DNA of 64,000 nt from NCBI RefSeq assembly GCF_020520425.1, contig NC_079492.1:66393671-66457670 (forward strand). The letters run 5' to 3'. A program made the translations under genes and the position numbers. Under the pieces are notes generated by a model. It ran no database searches. It saw only the letters and a list, made by a program, of their open reading frames with translations, and was not told the origin of the DNA. Below are positions 22,016 to 35,606 of this stretch, piece by piece. The first letter of the stretch is position 1. Each line of letters starts with the position of its first letter. Source of the DNA: Spinacia oleracea. Lineage: Eukaryota; Streptophyta; Magnoliopsida; Caryophyllales; Amaranthaceae.

Positions 22016-23300
22016 AACCTTAGTGAATATCCTAGTTGGTTGAACCTAAGGCGGATCCGAACGTGATGTGAACTATCTACGGAGGGGGGACACTTGGAGC
22101 TCTAAAGACATGTTCTTGTTCAGTTCGGGAGCAGTTAGGGAAGACACACATCACATTTTATGTACTCTAAATTATGCTAATTGACAATGTGAGAATTAAT
22201 TTGAATTCCTGGCTTTATGGTTTTTTCGCATGGATTATATTGTTTATATTGTTCATAACCTAAAGTGGTATCACAAGTCTCTAATTAGTTCCACAATCAG
22301 TTATAGTTAACATGGATTAAATTTTATAAATTTGCAATGAATTAAAAGGGTGATTAATTTCGTGATTGTAATTGATTGCAAATTCGTGCGATTATTTGAT
22401 TATATGTTCGCAGGATTTTCGGCAGTTTTGTCAATAATGATCGAAATCTTATGTTTTTATAGTGAATTTCGCATGTAAATGACGTTATAAAATTTTGACA
22501 AAAATCAAAGATTTGATGCCGAACCCAGAATTCCCAAATCCGAAGCCTAATTAATTATGATTAATCAAAGATTTTAATTATACAACCTAATTCGTAATTA
22601 TATTTAATTTGTTGAATTTCAAATAATTTAGAATTTTGATTTTCATAATTAATTGATAATTTAATTAGGATCCTATGATTAAAAACCACCATAAAATTTT
22701 TTAAGTTGAAAATTTTTAAAATTTTATGATCTAGATTTTAATCCCTAAGAATACATGTAATCGAAAATTAATTAGATTAATAAAATTTCGATTTTCGTCT
22801 GAATTTAGTGAAATTAATATGGATTATTAATTTGTCATTAAATTTAATTATAAAAGTTTTGATTTTTATGAATCGTTCACAATCTTGCACGCACGAAGCA
22901 ATGGAAGCTAAGTGTTACCCTTAAGGAGTGTTGAATGGTGCGGGCATGCGACGGCGAGCAAGGGAGCTCGTCGCCCATGCGGTACTAAGCAGCGAGCAAG
23001 GCACGAGCATGCGCGCGCGGGCTCAGGGCTTGTGAGGTGTGTGCTGTGTGAGTGATCGAGCAAGGGGACGAGCATCAAGCGCAAGGAAAGAGGCAAGGCG
23101 AGCAGCACGCTGAGCAAGGGAGCTCGCGTGCCACTGCGCCTAGCCCACTGCCCATCGCACATGGGAGCAAGCACATCGTGCAGGCTGCTGCGTTGCTCGC
23201 TGCAATGCACCACGGCCATCGAACGTAGCAGGCCATGGGCGCTGCACTCGTGCACGCGGCCCATGGGCGCTGCTACTACAAGGATTCGATGGGGCATAGG
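22016..23300 (+). other. LTR A end, PBS and first leader segment of the outer unit
   Basis: LTR A resumes at 22016 and ends near 22264 (CATAACCTAAA, one base lost relative to E1). The PBS TGGTATCACAAG begins at 22266. The leader follows, with the conserved GC-rich block (22900-23300), up to the insertion point of E2, whose TSD ATAGG is 23296-23300. No coding content. Confidence 0.8.
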
Positions 23301-24686
23301 TGTTAGGTTATGATACATATGACAATTCATAAATCATGCGGAAAAACCATTTAGCCAGGAATACATATTATTTACACATAATCATATAGCATAGTTTAGA
23401 TGCATACTCTTTGTTGCGTGCCTTCCCTAGCTGCGCCCGAACCGAACAAGAACAAGTCTTTAGGACTCCAAGTGTCGTCCCTCCGTAGATAGTCCAAAGC
23501 ACGTCCGGATCCGCCTTAAGATTGACCAACTAGAATCGCCCTTAAGGTACTAATAATTTCGGCACTTTTAGGCAAGATATGTGACTGAAATTTTCTCTCA
23601 AAAATTCACTTTGAATACTTGAAAAACTCGTTATAAATTGTGAACCCAGGCCACATATTTATAGGGGTATGGAAAGAGAATTGGAATCCTACTAGGATAC
23701 GAATTAATTAAATTAGAATCCTAGTGAAACTCTTATTTAATTAATTTATCAAATAGGATTAGGAATTTAATCATTAAACGAATCCTGTACGTTTTCGGTT
23801 TCGTATGTGAACACAAACACTCACGCACGCATAGCAGCCCACGAGGGGCGCCATGCGCGCGCGCGCACAGCCCGAGCAACGCAGCCCACGACTGCCGCAG
23901 CCTTGGGCGCGCGCTGGGCCTGCCTTGCGGTGGGCCTGGCGCAGCCTTGGGCTGGCGTGTTGTGGCGCGCGTTTCCCTTGCTGGACGTGGGCCTGGCTTC
24001 GTGCTGGGCCTTCGTCTAGCAAGCTCGTCCGATGCTAATTCGTACGACGCGCTTCCGATTAATTTTCCGATTCCGGAATTCATTTCCGATACGAACAATA
24101 TTTAACATTTCCGATTCCGGAATTAATTTCCGTTTCGAAGAAATATTTAATATTTCCGTTTCCGGAATTATTTTCCGATTCCGATAATATTTCCGATTCA
24201 GACAATATTTCCGTTTCCGGCAATATTTCCGATTCCGGCAATATTTCTATTTCCGATAATATTTTCCGATACGTACCATGTTTCCATTTCCGGCAACATC
24301 TACGACTTGGATAATATTTATATTTCCGATACGATCCATATTTCCGTTTCCGGCAATATCATCGTTTCCGGAGTATTCTTTTCTTGCCTGTGACGATCTC
24401 AGCTCCCACTGAAACCAAGATCCGTCGATTCCGAATATCCATAGATGGAGTATTTAATGCCATTAAATACTTGATCCGTTTACGTACTATTTGTGTGACC
24501 CTACGGGTTCAGTCAAGAGTAAGTTGTGGATTAATATCATTAATTCCACTTGAACTGAAGCGGCCTCTAGCTAGGCATTCAGCTCACTTGATCTCACTGA
24601 ATTATTAACTTGTTAATTAATACTGAACCGCATTTATTAGACTTAACATTGAATGCATACTTGGACCAAGGGCATTATTTCCTTCA
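23301..24686 (-). repeat. 3' LTR of E2 (left copy)
   Basis: Begins TGTTAGGTTATG and ends TTTCCTTCA on the plus strand; on the minus strand it is TGAAGG...CCTAACA as in E1. Confidence 0.95.
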
Positions 24687-24693
24687 GTCTCCC

Positions 24694-24713
24694 ACTTGTC
24701 CTTAGGGACAAGT
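24694..24713 (-). other. PPT-proximal stem-loop of E2
   Basis: The plus strand reads ACTTGTCCTTAGGGACAAGT, an 8-bp perfect inverted repeat with a 4-base loop. It lies next to the purine tract (minus strand) that borders the 3' LTR, as in E1. Confidence 0.8.
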
Positions 24714-25551
24714 GTGCATTTCCTAATTCCTTTGTCGCTCGATGCTTGCTCTTGAACATAAGGTAAGAGTTGTCATCCTTATTATGTCCAGAGTTGTTCC
24801 TCGGTTTCAGAGTTCAACTGATCAAATAAACAGATAATCATAGCCTATGATTCATCCGAGCACGGCCATGCATTTCACAGTTTCTAGCTCTTCGAGTGGC
24901 CTTGTACAACTTTTAAGCATCTTATCCCGATTTATGGGAGGACAATCCCAATCTTGCGATCTTGAGATTAGACTTCGTTTGATAGGTGATTACCTGAGCG
25001 TTGCCTTTATAGCCTCCTTTTATGGTGCGACGGTTGGTCAACGTCAAAGTAACCAGTTCTCAAACAAGCAATCTCAAATCACTCAGGTATTGAGGATTTA
25101 GTGTCTAATAATTTTAATGAAATTTACTTATGACAGATTTTCATCTCTTACAGTAAAGTTTCATAGGTCTTGTCCGATACTAGTCTTCACAAAGTAAGTA
25201 TCTATGTAAATGATTATGACATTGCCATGTCCACATAGTTCAAGAAACAGAACTACTAGTCATCTTGCATTCTAGTCGTCTAACATTTTCTATGCGTCCA
25301 ATTTTATAGAAAACTCCGACTAGGGACCATTTTCAACCTTTGACATTCAAGTTCACTTGATAGACATTTCTTAGTCACAGGACTGGTCCTGACAGTCTAT
25401 CTTGAATATATCGTCAAATTGAAGGGACTCATCATTTAATAAACCACAAATTAAATGAAAAAATGAATTCTTTTCATTTATTGTGAATGATTAACCAATA
25501 ATGTTTTACAAAGATTTAAACTCTAAAACTTTAAAACATTAAACAGAGACA

Positions 25552-28500
25552 TCAAAGCCATTCTCCAATATGCTTGATTCCCATAGCTGCAGTGTGCGAG
25601 TTGTGCTTCGCTTGCGGCAGAGGTTTAGTTAATGGATCTGATATGTTGTCATCAGTTCCAATTTTGCTTATCTCGACTTCTTTTCTTTCAACGAACTCTC
25701 GTAGAAGGTGAAATCTACGAAGTACATGCTTGATTCTCTGGTGGTGTCTAGGCTTCTTTGCCTGTGCAATAGCTCCGTTATTATCACAATACAGGGCTAT
25801 TGGTCCTTTAATGGAGGGGACTACACCAAGTTCACCTATGAACTTCCTTAGCCATATAGCTTCCTTTGCTGCTTCATGTGCAGCAATGTACTCCGCTTCA
25901 GTTGTAGAATCCGCAATGGTGCTTTGCTTAGCACTTTTCCAGCTTACTGCTCCTCCGTTGAGGCAGAAGACAAACCCAGACTGTGATCTGAAATCATCTT
26001 TGTCGGTTTGGAAACTTGCGTCCGTATAGCCTTTAACAATTAATTCATCATCTCCACCATAGACCAGGAAGTCATCTTTGTGCCTTTTCAGGTACTTTAG
26101 AATATTCTTGGCAGCAGTCCAATGCGCCTCTCCTGGGTCTGACTGGTATCTGCTCGTAGCACTGAGTGCGTACGCAACATCCGGGCGTGTACATATCATA
26201 GCATACATTATTGAACCAATCAATGATGCATATGGAATCCCATTCATTCGTCTACGCTCATCAAGTGTTTTTGGGCACTGATTCTTGCTTAGAGTCATTC
26301 CATGAGACATGGGTAGGTAACCTCGCTTGGAGTCCGCCATCTTGAACCTATCAAGCACCTTATTGATATAAGTGCTTTGACTAAGTCCAATCATCTTTTT
26401 AGATCTATCTCTGTAAATCTTGATGCCCAATATGTACTGTGCTTCTCCTAGATCTTTCATCGAAAAACATTTCCCAAGCCAAATCTTGACAGAGTTCAAC
26501 ATAGGAATATCATTTCCGATAAGTAATATGTCGTCGACATATAATACTAGGAAAGAAATTTTGCTCCCACTGACCTTCTTGTATACACAAGATTCGTCTG
26601 CGTTTTTGATGAAACCAAAGTCACTGACTGCTTCATCAAAACGTATATTCCAGCTCCTGGATGCCTGCTTCAATCCGTAGATTGACTTCTTTAGCTTGCA
26701 TACCTTTTTAGCATTCTTTGGATCCTCAAAACCTTCAGGCTGTGTCATAAATACAGTTTCTGTTAAAACGCCGTTTAAGAAAGCAGTTTTGACATCCATC
26801 TGCCATATTTCGTAATCGTAATATGCAGCGATTGCTAACATTATCCGAATAGACTTTAGCATTGCAACTGGTGAAAAGGTTTCATCGTAATCCACACCGT
26901 GGACTTGCCTGTAACCTTTTGCAACCAATCTAGCTTTGAAAACTTCAAGTTTCCCATCCTTGTCCTTTTTCAGTTTGAAAACCCATTTGCTTCCAATGGC
27001 TTGGTAGCCATCTGGCAAATCGACCAAATCCCATACTTGGTTTTCAGACATGGAGTCTAATTCAGATTGCATGGCTTCTTGCCATTGCTTGGAGCTAGGG
27101 CTCGTCATAGCTTGTTTGTAAGTCGCAGGTTCATCACTTTCAAGTAATAGAACGTCATATCTCTCGTTCGTCAAAATACCTAAGTACCTTTCCGGTTGAG
27201 ATCTATATCTTTGCGATCTACGCGGGGTAACATTTCTAGTTTGACCATGATCTCTGAGTTTCATCCTGAATGTCATCTTGAGCATTCTCTAGAGTTTGTT
27301 GTTCGACTCGAATTTCTTCGAGGTCTACTTTTCTCCCACTTGTCATTTTGGAAATGTGATCTTTCTCCAAAAAGACACCATCTCGAGCAACAAACACCTT
27401 GTTCTCAGATGTATTGTAGAAGTAATACCCCTTTGTTTCCTTTGGATAGCCCACAAGGATACATTTGTCAGATTTTGGATGAAGTTTGTCTGAAATTAAT
27501 CGTTTGACGTATACTTCACATCCCCAAATCTTAAGAAAAGACACATTTGGAGGCTTTCCAAACCATAATTCATATGGAGTCTTTTCGACAGCTTTAGACG
27601 GAGCTCTATTTATAGTGAGTGCAGCTGTATTTAGTGCATGTCCCCAAAATTCTAATGGAAGTTTGGCCTGACCCATCATTGACCTGACCATGTCTAGCAA
27701 GGTTCTGTTCCTCCGTTCCGACACACCGTTCCATTGTGGTGTTCCTGGAGGAGTCAATTCTGATAGAATTCCACATTCTTTCAGATGGTCATCAAATTCA
27801 TAGCTCAGATATTCACCGCCTCTATCCGACCGCAGTGCCTTAATCTTCTTGCCTAATTGATTCTCTACTTCACTCTGAAATTCCTTGAATTTGTCAAAGG
27901 ATTCAGACTTATGCTTCATTAGGTAGACATAACCATATCTACTGAAGTCATCAGTGAAAGTGATAAAGTAGCTGAAACCACCTCTAGCATTTGTACTCAT
28001 TGGTCCACATACATCTGTATGGATTAAACCCAATAGTTCATTTGTTCTTTCTCCAACTTTAGAGAAAGGTTGCTTTGTCATTTTGCCAAGTAAACATGAT
28101 TCGCATTTACCATAATCCTCTAAGTCAAATGGTTCTAGAATTCCTTCCTTTTGAAGTCTTTCTAAGCGTTTCAAGTTTATATGGCCTAATCGACAATGCC
28201 ACAGATAGGTGAGACCTGAATCATCCTTTTTGGCCTTTTTGGTATTTATGTTATATACTTGTTTGTCATGATCTAATAAATAAAGTCCATTGACTAATCT
28301 AGCAGATCCATAAAACATCTCTTTAAAATAAAACGAACAACTATTGTCTTTTATTAAAAAGGAAAATCCCTTAGCATCTAAGCAAGAAACTGAAATGATG
28401 TTTTTAGTAAGACTTGGAACATGGAAACATTCTTCCAGTTCCAAAACTAGCCCGGAGGGCAACGACAAATAGTAAGTTCCTACAGCTAATGCAGCAATCC

Positions 28501-29494
28501 GTGCTCCATTTCCCACTCGTAGGTTGACTTCACCCTTGCTTAACTTTCTACTTCTTCTTAGTCCCTGTGAATTGGAACATAAGTGTGAGCCACAACCTGT
28601 ATCTAATACCCAAGAAGTTGAATTAGCAAGTATACAGTCTATAACGAAAATACCTGAAGATGGAACGACTGTTCCGTTCTTCTGATCTTCCTTTAGCTTC
28701 AAGCAATCTCTCTTCCAATGCCCCTTCTTCTTGCAGTAGAAGCATTCGGATTCAGAAGTGGGTTGACTGACCTTCCTCTTTACAGATTTGGCGCCAGTTT
28801 GCTTAGTTGGGCTGGCCTTGTTGCCACCTTTCTTAGCATTCCTCTTCTTTCCAGATTTCTTGAACTTGCCCCCACGCACCATAAGCACATCCTGCTTATC
28901 ACTTTTGAGCGTCTTTTCAGCGGTCTTCAGCATACCGTGAAGCTCAGTGAGCGTTTTGTCCAGACTATTCATACTGTAGTTCAGTTTGAACTGATCATAC
29001 CCGCTATGAAGAGAATGGAGGATGGTGTCTATAGCCATTTCCTGAGAAAATTGCTGATCCAGCCGACTCATATTCTCAATGAGTCCAATCATTTTGAGAA
29101 CATGTGGACTTACGGGCTCGCCTTTCTTAAGCTTGGTCTCAAGAATTTGCCTATGAGTTTCGAATCTTTCGACTCGAGCCAGATCTTGGAACATGTTCTT
29201 CAACTCACTGATGATTGTGAAAGCATCTGAGTTGATGAACGTTTTCTGCAGATCCGCACTCATGGTGGCGAGCATTAGACATTTCACATCCTTGTTGGCA
29301 TCAATCCAACGATTGAGGGCTGCCTGAGTGACCCCGTCGCCTGCGGCTTCGGGCATCGCCTCTTCTAGGACATACTCCTTTTCTTCCTGCATAAGAACTA
29401 TTTGCAAGTTCCTTTGCCAGTCAAGGAAGTTTTTCCCGTTCAACTTCTCCTTTTCGAGAATTGATCGAATGTTGAATGAATTGTTATTTGCCAT
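25552..29494 (-). pseudogene. E2 gag-pol polyprotein, broken by a 23-bp deletion
   Basis: From ATG 29494 (MANNNSFN) to the stop at 25552 is 3943 bases, exactly 23 fewer than the E1 frame of 3966. The missing bases lie at about 27247-27250, between integrase and RT; the three bases ATC sit at both edges of the lost piece. The first frame ends at 27236 and the RT/RNase H part continues in another frame. The E1 nonsense codon is absent here (GAA). The CCHC knuckle, DTG protease, DDE integrase, YVDD RT and RNase H acidic residues are all present. Like E1 it could make gag, protease and integrase but not a joined RT. Confidence 0.93.
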
Positions 29495-32294
29495 ATTAAA
29501 AACTACAATTGAAAAGAATAAACAAATAAATAACCATTCACAGTTTCTCTTAATAAACTTAAATTCTAGCATACATGCATAATTCAATGTTTATTAAGCA
29601 TTTTATTCAAGTTATGTGTTCCGGCAGGTGTGAATAAAATGATTCCAAGATCCTAAAATCATTGAAGAACTAAGCACAGTTTGTCGACTTAATCCTAAAA
29701 CATCTTAGGTAAGCAAAAGCCTTTTGCTAATAGTCTAGAAACTATTCTTGGTTGATAGGTACGTCTAAGAACTTATTAGGTAAACCTATCGATTTTGCCA
29801 CGACATAAAAGGACTCCTTACTTATATCGTTGAGTTTCACCAAAACTAACATGTATCACAATTATTTGTGTACCTTGCTTCTTTAGGACCAATAAGTAAC
29901 ACCTCGCTGAGCGAAAACTATTACTAGATTGAAGTAAAGGATATCCAAGCAAGTGTATATTTTGGCATGGCACCTTATAACTCAATTTTTAAGTTTGGAA
30001 CTTAAGGCTCTTACTATGTTGGTTAGATTTTAAGTGAACTAAAATCCTTAATCATGCAACATAATCAAGCTTTTGATCTCATGCATTTGAAGACATATTT
30101 AAAAGCAATAAATAACTTAAAACATGCATAAGATAAATGTGATCTAGTATGGCCGGACTTCATCTTGAAGCTTTAACTTCAAAGTCCGTCTTGAAAATCT
30201 CCGTGGGAGGCACCATTTTCTTCAAATAGGATAAGCTATAATTAAAACTAATTACAACTATTTGATGGTACGCAGACCATATTTGAATTGAAAAACAACT
30301 TTGGTACTTTAGACCAATTACATTCAAATAAATGGTACGCAGACCATATTTTCTATCCTATTTGGGCCATACTAGTCACTTCATAACCTGCAAAACAGTA
30401 CATATACAATATATACCATTCACCCATTCATTATCATGAATGGCCCACATAGCTGGTTAGTAAAACACATTATGCATCACGTAAACATTTGCAGCAATTA
30501 ATCAAGGGCACCAATAATCTACCAATTATTCAGTCCTTATTAATTCTAATCAAGTTGTTTTAACCTTAAGGATTTGTAGACCTAATCAAGAGTTTATGAC
30601 TAAAAAGGGCTCCCACTCAAACCAATAAATTCATATGCTTTACTAATTTTAAACATAAAAATGTATTTCTAGTCTAACCGGAAACATACAAATTTAATTA
30701 AAATTTAAAGCTCATATAAATTTATAATGGAATCCAAAAGTTTAATTTAATTTCAGTCGTATTTAAATTAATTCATGATTTTAATTTTAGTAAAATAATT
30801 AGAATAAATAAAATTTATTATAATTAAAATATTCAAAATTAAAATCCAAGAAAATAATTTAAATTATTAATTTTAAAATTAATTAAAATTACATAAACTG
30901 AAAATTTCAAATTAAACATTCAAAACGATCTAATCGCAACGCAAACACCCTACGCATCGCACGCCCATGGGCCACACGCACACAACCATTGCTGGCCATG
31001 TGCGCGCAGCCCATGCGCTGCGTCGCATAGCTGCTGCTTCTACCCTTCGCAAGCCATCGCGCGAGCTGGTGCTCGCTGCGCGCGCGCCAGCGCTCGATGC
31101 ACGCGAGCCATCGCTCGCTGCATTCGCTCGCCAACGCTTGCTGCATGCGAGCCAGGGCTCGGTGTGCGCGCTCGCCAGCGCTCGCTGTGCGCGCTCGCTA
31201 GCGCTCGCTTGGTGCGAGCCAGCGCTCGCTGCGCGCGGCATCGACGCTGGGCGCAGCACTCTTGGCACGCGAGCTTGCGCTCGCTGCGCGCGAGGCTGCG
31301 CGCGCTTGCGCGAGGCAGTGCGCGTTGTGGCGCAGCTCGCTTGCTGCCCACACGCGACTGCCGTGCCTTGCCTTTGCCCATGCCCATTCGTCCATTGCTC
31401 ATAGCCCACGACACAAGGCAGGGCTGCTGCCTTGTGCTCGTGCACCATGGCCTTGCTCATTGCATTCGTGCCGCATGGGCGACGAGCTCCCTTGCTCGTC
31501 GTCGCATTCCCGCACTATACAACACCCCTTAAGGGTAACACGTAGCGTCCATTGCTTTGTGCGTGCAAGTTATATGAACGAATCGCATAAAATTTAAAAA
31601 TTTATACTTAAAATTAATGACAAATTAATAAATAATATTAATTTCATAATTTTAGGGCGAAAAATCGAAAATTTATTATTCAATTGATTTCCGATTAACA
31701 TGGATTCAAGCCTAGGTCATAAAAATTTAAAATTTATCATAAATTTACAATTTTTATGGTGGTTTTTAATCATAAGTATCTAATTAAATTATAATTAATT
31801 ATGAAAATCAAATTAATTCTAAATTATTCTAATTTTCAACAAATTCATCATAATTACAAATTAGATTGCATAATTAACAAGGCTAGGCATTCAAACTTGT
31901 TAAACATATACAGTAGGTCAATCAAAAATTCAAGATTTATCAACAAGAATCGCAAATATTTAATTTAACATCTTAAATTTACGAAATTTTGCATTCGAAA
32001 AACTAAAACCTTCGAAAAGTCATAGTTAGGCTTCGAATTTGAGAATTCTGGGTTCGGCAGAAAAAAACTATTTTTGTAAAAATTTTAGAATGCGTTTTAC
32101 ATGCGGAATTGACACAAAAATCACTCGATTTGGATGAGTAACGAAGAAACTGCCGAAAAACTGCGTACGTATAATTAAATAAACGCAATTTGCAATTAAT
32201 TAACAATTACGAAAATTAATCACCCCTTTTAATTCTTGCAAATTTGTAATATTTAACCATGTTCATGCAATTTAGATTATGAAAATAATAAGAG
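29495..32294 (-). other. Leader of E2
   Basis: The layout matches E1. The splice-acceptor-like tract lies immediately upstream of the ATG, the hairpins are at 30265-30280 and 30332-30347, and the GC-rich block is at 30930-31540. That block has repeated GCGCTCGCT words but not the 21-bp array of E1. Confidence 0.75.
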
Positions 32295-32306
32295 GCTCTG
32301 ATACCA
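32295..32306 (-). other. PBS of E2 (initiator tRNA-Met)
   Basis: Minus strand TGGTATCAGAGC, the canonical Copia site complementary to the 3' end of initiator tRNA-Met, one base from the LTR. Confidence 0.95.
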
Positions 32307-32307
32307 C

Positions 32308-33693
32308 TGTTAGGTTATGATACATATGACAATTCATAAATCATGCGGAAAAACCATTTAGCCAGGAATACATATTATTTACACATAATCATATAGCATA
32401 GTTTAGATGCATACTCTTTGTTGCGTGCCTTCCCTAGCTGCGCCCGAACCGAACAAGAACAAGTCTTTAGGACTCCAAGTGTCGTCCCTCCGTAGATAGT
32501 CCAAAGCACGTCCGGATCCGCCTTAAGATTGACCAACTAGAATCGCCCTTAAGGTACTAATAATTTCGGCACTTTTAGGCAAGATATGTGACTGAAATTT
32601 TCTCTCAAAAATTCACTTTGAATACTTGAAAAACTCGTTATAAATTGTGAACCCAGGCCACATATTTATAGGGGTATGGAAAGAGAATTGGAATCCTACT
32701 AGGATACGAATTAATTAAATTAGAATCCTAGTGAAACTCTTATTTAATTAATTTATCAAATAGGATTAGGAATTTAATCATTAAACGAATCCTGTACGTT
32801 TTCGGTTTCGTATGTGAACACAAACACTCACGCACGCATAGCAGCCCACGAGGGGCGCCATGCGCGCGCGCGCACAGCCCGAGCAACGCAGCCCACGACT
32901 GCCGCAGCCTTGGGCGCGCGCTGGGCCTGCCTTGCGGTGGGCCTGGCGCAGCCTTGGGCTGGCGTGTTGTGGCGCGCGTTTCCCTTGCTGGACGTGGGCC
33001 TGGCTTCGTGCTGGGCCTTCGTCTAGCAAGCTCGTCCGATGCTAATTCGTACGACGCGCTTCCGATTAATTTTCCGATTCCGGAATTCATTTCCGATACG
33101 AACAATATTTAACATTTCCGATTCCGGAATTAATTTCCGTTTCGAAGAAATATTTAATATTTCCGTTTCCGGAATTATTTTCCGATTCCGATAATATTTC
33201 CGATTCAGACAATATTTCCGTTTCCGGCAATATTTCCGATTCCGGCAATATTTCTATTTCCGATAATATTTTCCGATACGTACCATGTTTCCATTTCCGG
33301 CAACATCTACGACTTGGATAATATTTATATTTCCGATACGATCCATATTTCCGTTTCCGGCAATATCATCGTTTCCGGAGTATTCTTTTCTTGCCTGTGA
33401 CGATCTCAGCTCCCACTGAAACCAAGATCCGTCGATTCCGAATATCCATAGATGGAGTATTTAATGCCATTAAATACTTGATCCGTTTACGTACTATTTG
33501 TGTGACCCTACGGGTGCAGTCAAGAGTAAGCTGTGGATTAATATCATTAATTCCACTTGAACTGAAGCGGCCTCTAGCTAGGCATTCAGCTCACTTGATC
33601 TCACTGAATTATTAACTTGTTAATTAATACTGAACCGCATTTATTAGACTTAACATTGAATGCATACTTGGACCAAGGGCATTATTTCCTTCA
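32308..33693 (-). repeat. 5' LTR of E2 (right copy)
   Basis: 1386 bases. Likely TATA box TATAAATATG on the minus strand at 32670-32661. The repeated GGAAATATT/CCGGAA tract lies at about 33060-33380. Confidence 0.95.
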
Positions 33694-33698
33694 ATAGG

Positions 33699-35186
33699 CT
33701 TAGGCCTATGGCCTTGTCTTAGCCCGTTGGTTCGTTTTGATTTTTCCGTTGAACAACGACTTTACTTAATTTAATTTTGTAATTCTAATTTTCTCGGAAT
33801 TTAATTTTGTTAATTTAATTATTATAATTTATTTTATACTAATTAATTAATAAAATTAAAACCTTGGTAAAATTACAATTAATTAATTTTAATCAACTGA
33901 AAAATAATTAAGGGATTTAAAATTATTTTATGTGAGCTTTAAATGTTAATTAAATGTGTAAGTTTCCTGTTGGACTAGGAAATACAATTTTATGTTTAAA
34001 ATTAGTAAAGCATGTAAATTGTTGGTTTTAGTGGGAGCTTTTAGTCATTAAACTCTTGATTAGGTCTTTATTAATTTAAGGTTAAAACAATTCGATTAGA
34101 ACTAATAAGGTTGAATAATTTGTAGATTGTTGGAACCTTTAATTACTTGCTGCAAATGTTTAAGTGATGCATATTTTTCTGCTAACTTGCTAAGTGGGCC
34201 ATTCATTGATAAATGAATGGATGAATGGTATATTGTAAATGTAATGTTTTACAGGTTGCGGAAAGTGACTATATAGTATGGCCCAAATAGGATAGTAAAT
34301 ATGGTCTGCGTACCATTAATTTGAATGTAAAATTGGTCTAATGCACCAAAGTTTTTATTTAAATATGGTATGCGAACCATCAATTAGTTGTAATTAGTTT
34401 AATTATATCATATCCTATTTGAAGAAAATGGCACCTCCCATGGTGAAATTAAAGACGGAGTTTCCAATCCATTTTCAAGACGGAGTTTGAAGTTGAAGCT
34501 TCAAGATGAAGTCGGGCCATACTAGATCACATTTAAATCTTATGCATGTTTAAGATATTTATTGCTTTAAATATGTCTTGATATTATGCATGAGATTGTG
34601 GCTTAATTATGTTGCAATGATTAAGGATTTTAGTTCACTTAAAATCTAACCAACATAGTAAGAGCCCTAAGTTCCAAACTTTAAAGTTGAGTTAAAAGGT
34701 GCCATTCCAAAATAACACTTACTTGGATAACCTGAATTTACATCAATCTAGTAATAGTTTTTCGCCATAGCGAGGTGTTACTTATTGATTCTAAAGGGGT
34801 AAGGTATATATTAGTTGTGAGTACATGTTAGTTTTGGTTGAACTCGACGATATAAGTAAGGAGTCCTTTTATGTTGTGGCAAATGGGATAGGTTTACCTA
34901 ATAAGTTCTTAGACGTACCTATCAACCAAGAGTAGTTTCTAGACTATTAGCAAAGGATTTGCTTACCTAAAATATTTTAGAATTGAGTCAAAATACATAA
35001 TGTGCTTAATTCTTCAATGATTTTAAGGATCTTGGATTCATTTTATTCACACCTTTCGAAACACAAAAACTCGAATAAAATGCTTAATAAATTTTGAATT
35101 ATGCATGTATGTTAGAATTTAAGTTTATTAAGAGCATGTATGAATGATTATTTATTTGTTTATTCTTTTCAATTGTAGTTTTAACT
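33699..35186 (+). other. Outer unit leader, second segment
   Basis: Continues the leader interrupted by E2. It contains the conserved hairpins (34301-34316 and 34365-34380) and ends with TTCTTTTCAATTGTAG just before the gag ATG at 35187, like E1 and E2. Confidence 0.75.
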
Positions 35187-35392
35187 ATGGCAAACAACAA
35201 TCAAAACATCATTAAGGGTTCCAAACTTATGATCAAGTTGAACCTTTTTCTTGAATGGGAAGGGAAACTAGTAGAAGTGGTCAAAATCAATGGCATTAGT
35301 ATGCAGTGTTCTACCCCATGCCAAGCTATTATGCAAGAGACATTACTCCTGAAAGACACGCCGTCTGGGATGCGGATCTGAAGAAGGTCATG
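35187..35392 (+). pseudogene. Gag remnant of the outer Copia unit
   Basis: It begins MANNNQNIIKG and continues with an NLFLEWEGKLVEV stretch matching the start of Copia UBN2 gag. It is then cut at 35393 by a Gypsy-like LTR sequence. The rest of this gag-pol is missing from the first half of the nest. Confidence 0.7.
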
Positions 35393-35606
35393 TGTAATAC
35401 CCTGAACTTTTGGGGTTTTTTTAAAAATAATTTTTTTTTTGGTAATTTAAATTGATTTATGAAATCAGGTTAATGATTTTATGATTTTGGTTAAATATAT
35501 TTATAAAAAATTGATTTTGAAATTTTATATATTTAATTAATTTTCTGAAATTATATTATGTTTTTTTAATAAGCTAATTATGCCCTAATTAACCTAACCT
35601 ACAAAT
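35393..35606 (+). repeat. Fragment resembling the 5' end of a Gypsy (Tekay-like) LTR
   Basis: It starts TGTAATACCCTGAACTTTTG, a style known from chromovirus LTR ends, and is cut by LTR D at 35607. Only 214 bases remain and no second LTR was found, so the assignment is tentative. Confidence 0.4.

Larger units (their letters stand above)
23296..33698 (-). mobile_element. E2: full-length family-1 Copia retrotransposon (reverse orientation), with TSD ATAGG
   Basis: The element is 23301-33693 (10,393 bases) and is flanked by ATAGG at 23296-23300 and 33694-33698. Both LTRs are 1386 bases (23301-24686 and 32308-33693); by eye I found two substitutions between them, both near the TGACTGAACCC region. 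It is a sister of E1: the proteins are nearly identical, but the LTRs and the GC-rich leader blocks are visibly different. It lies in the leader of the outer unit and faces E1 across 1.3 kb. Confidence 0.95.
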
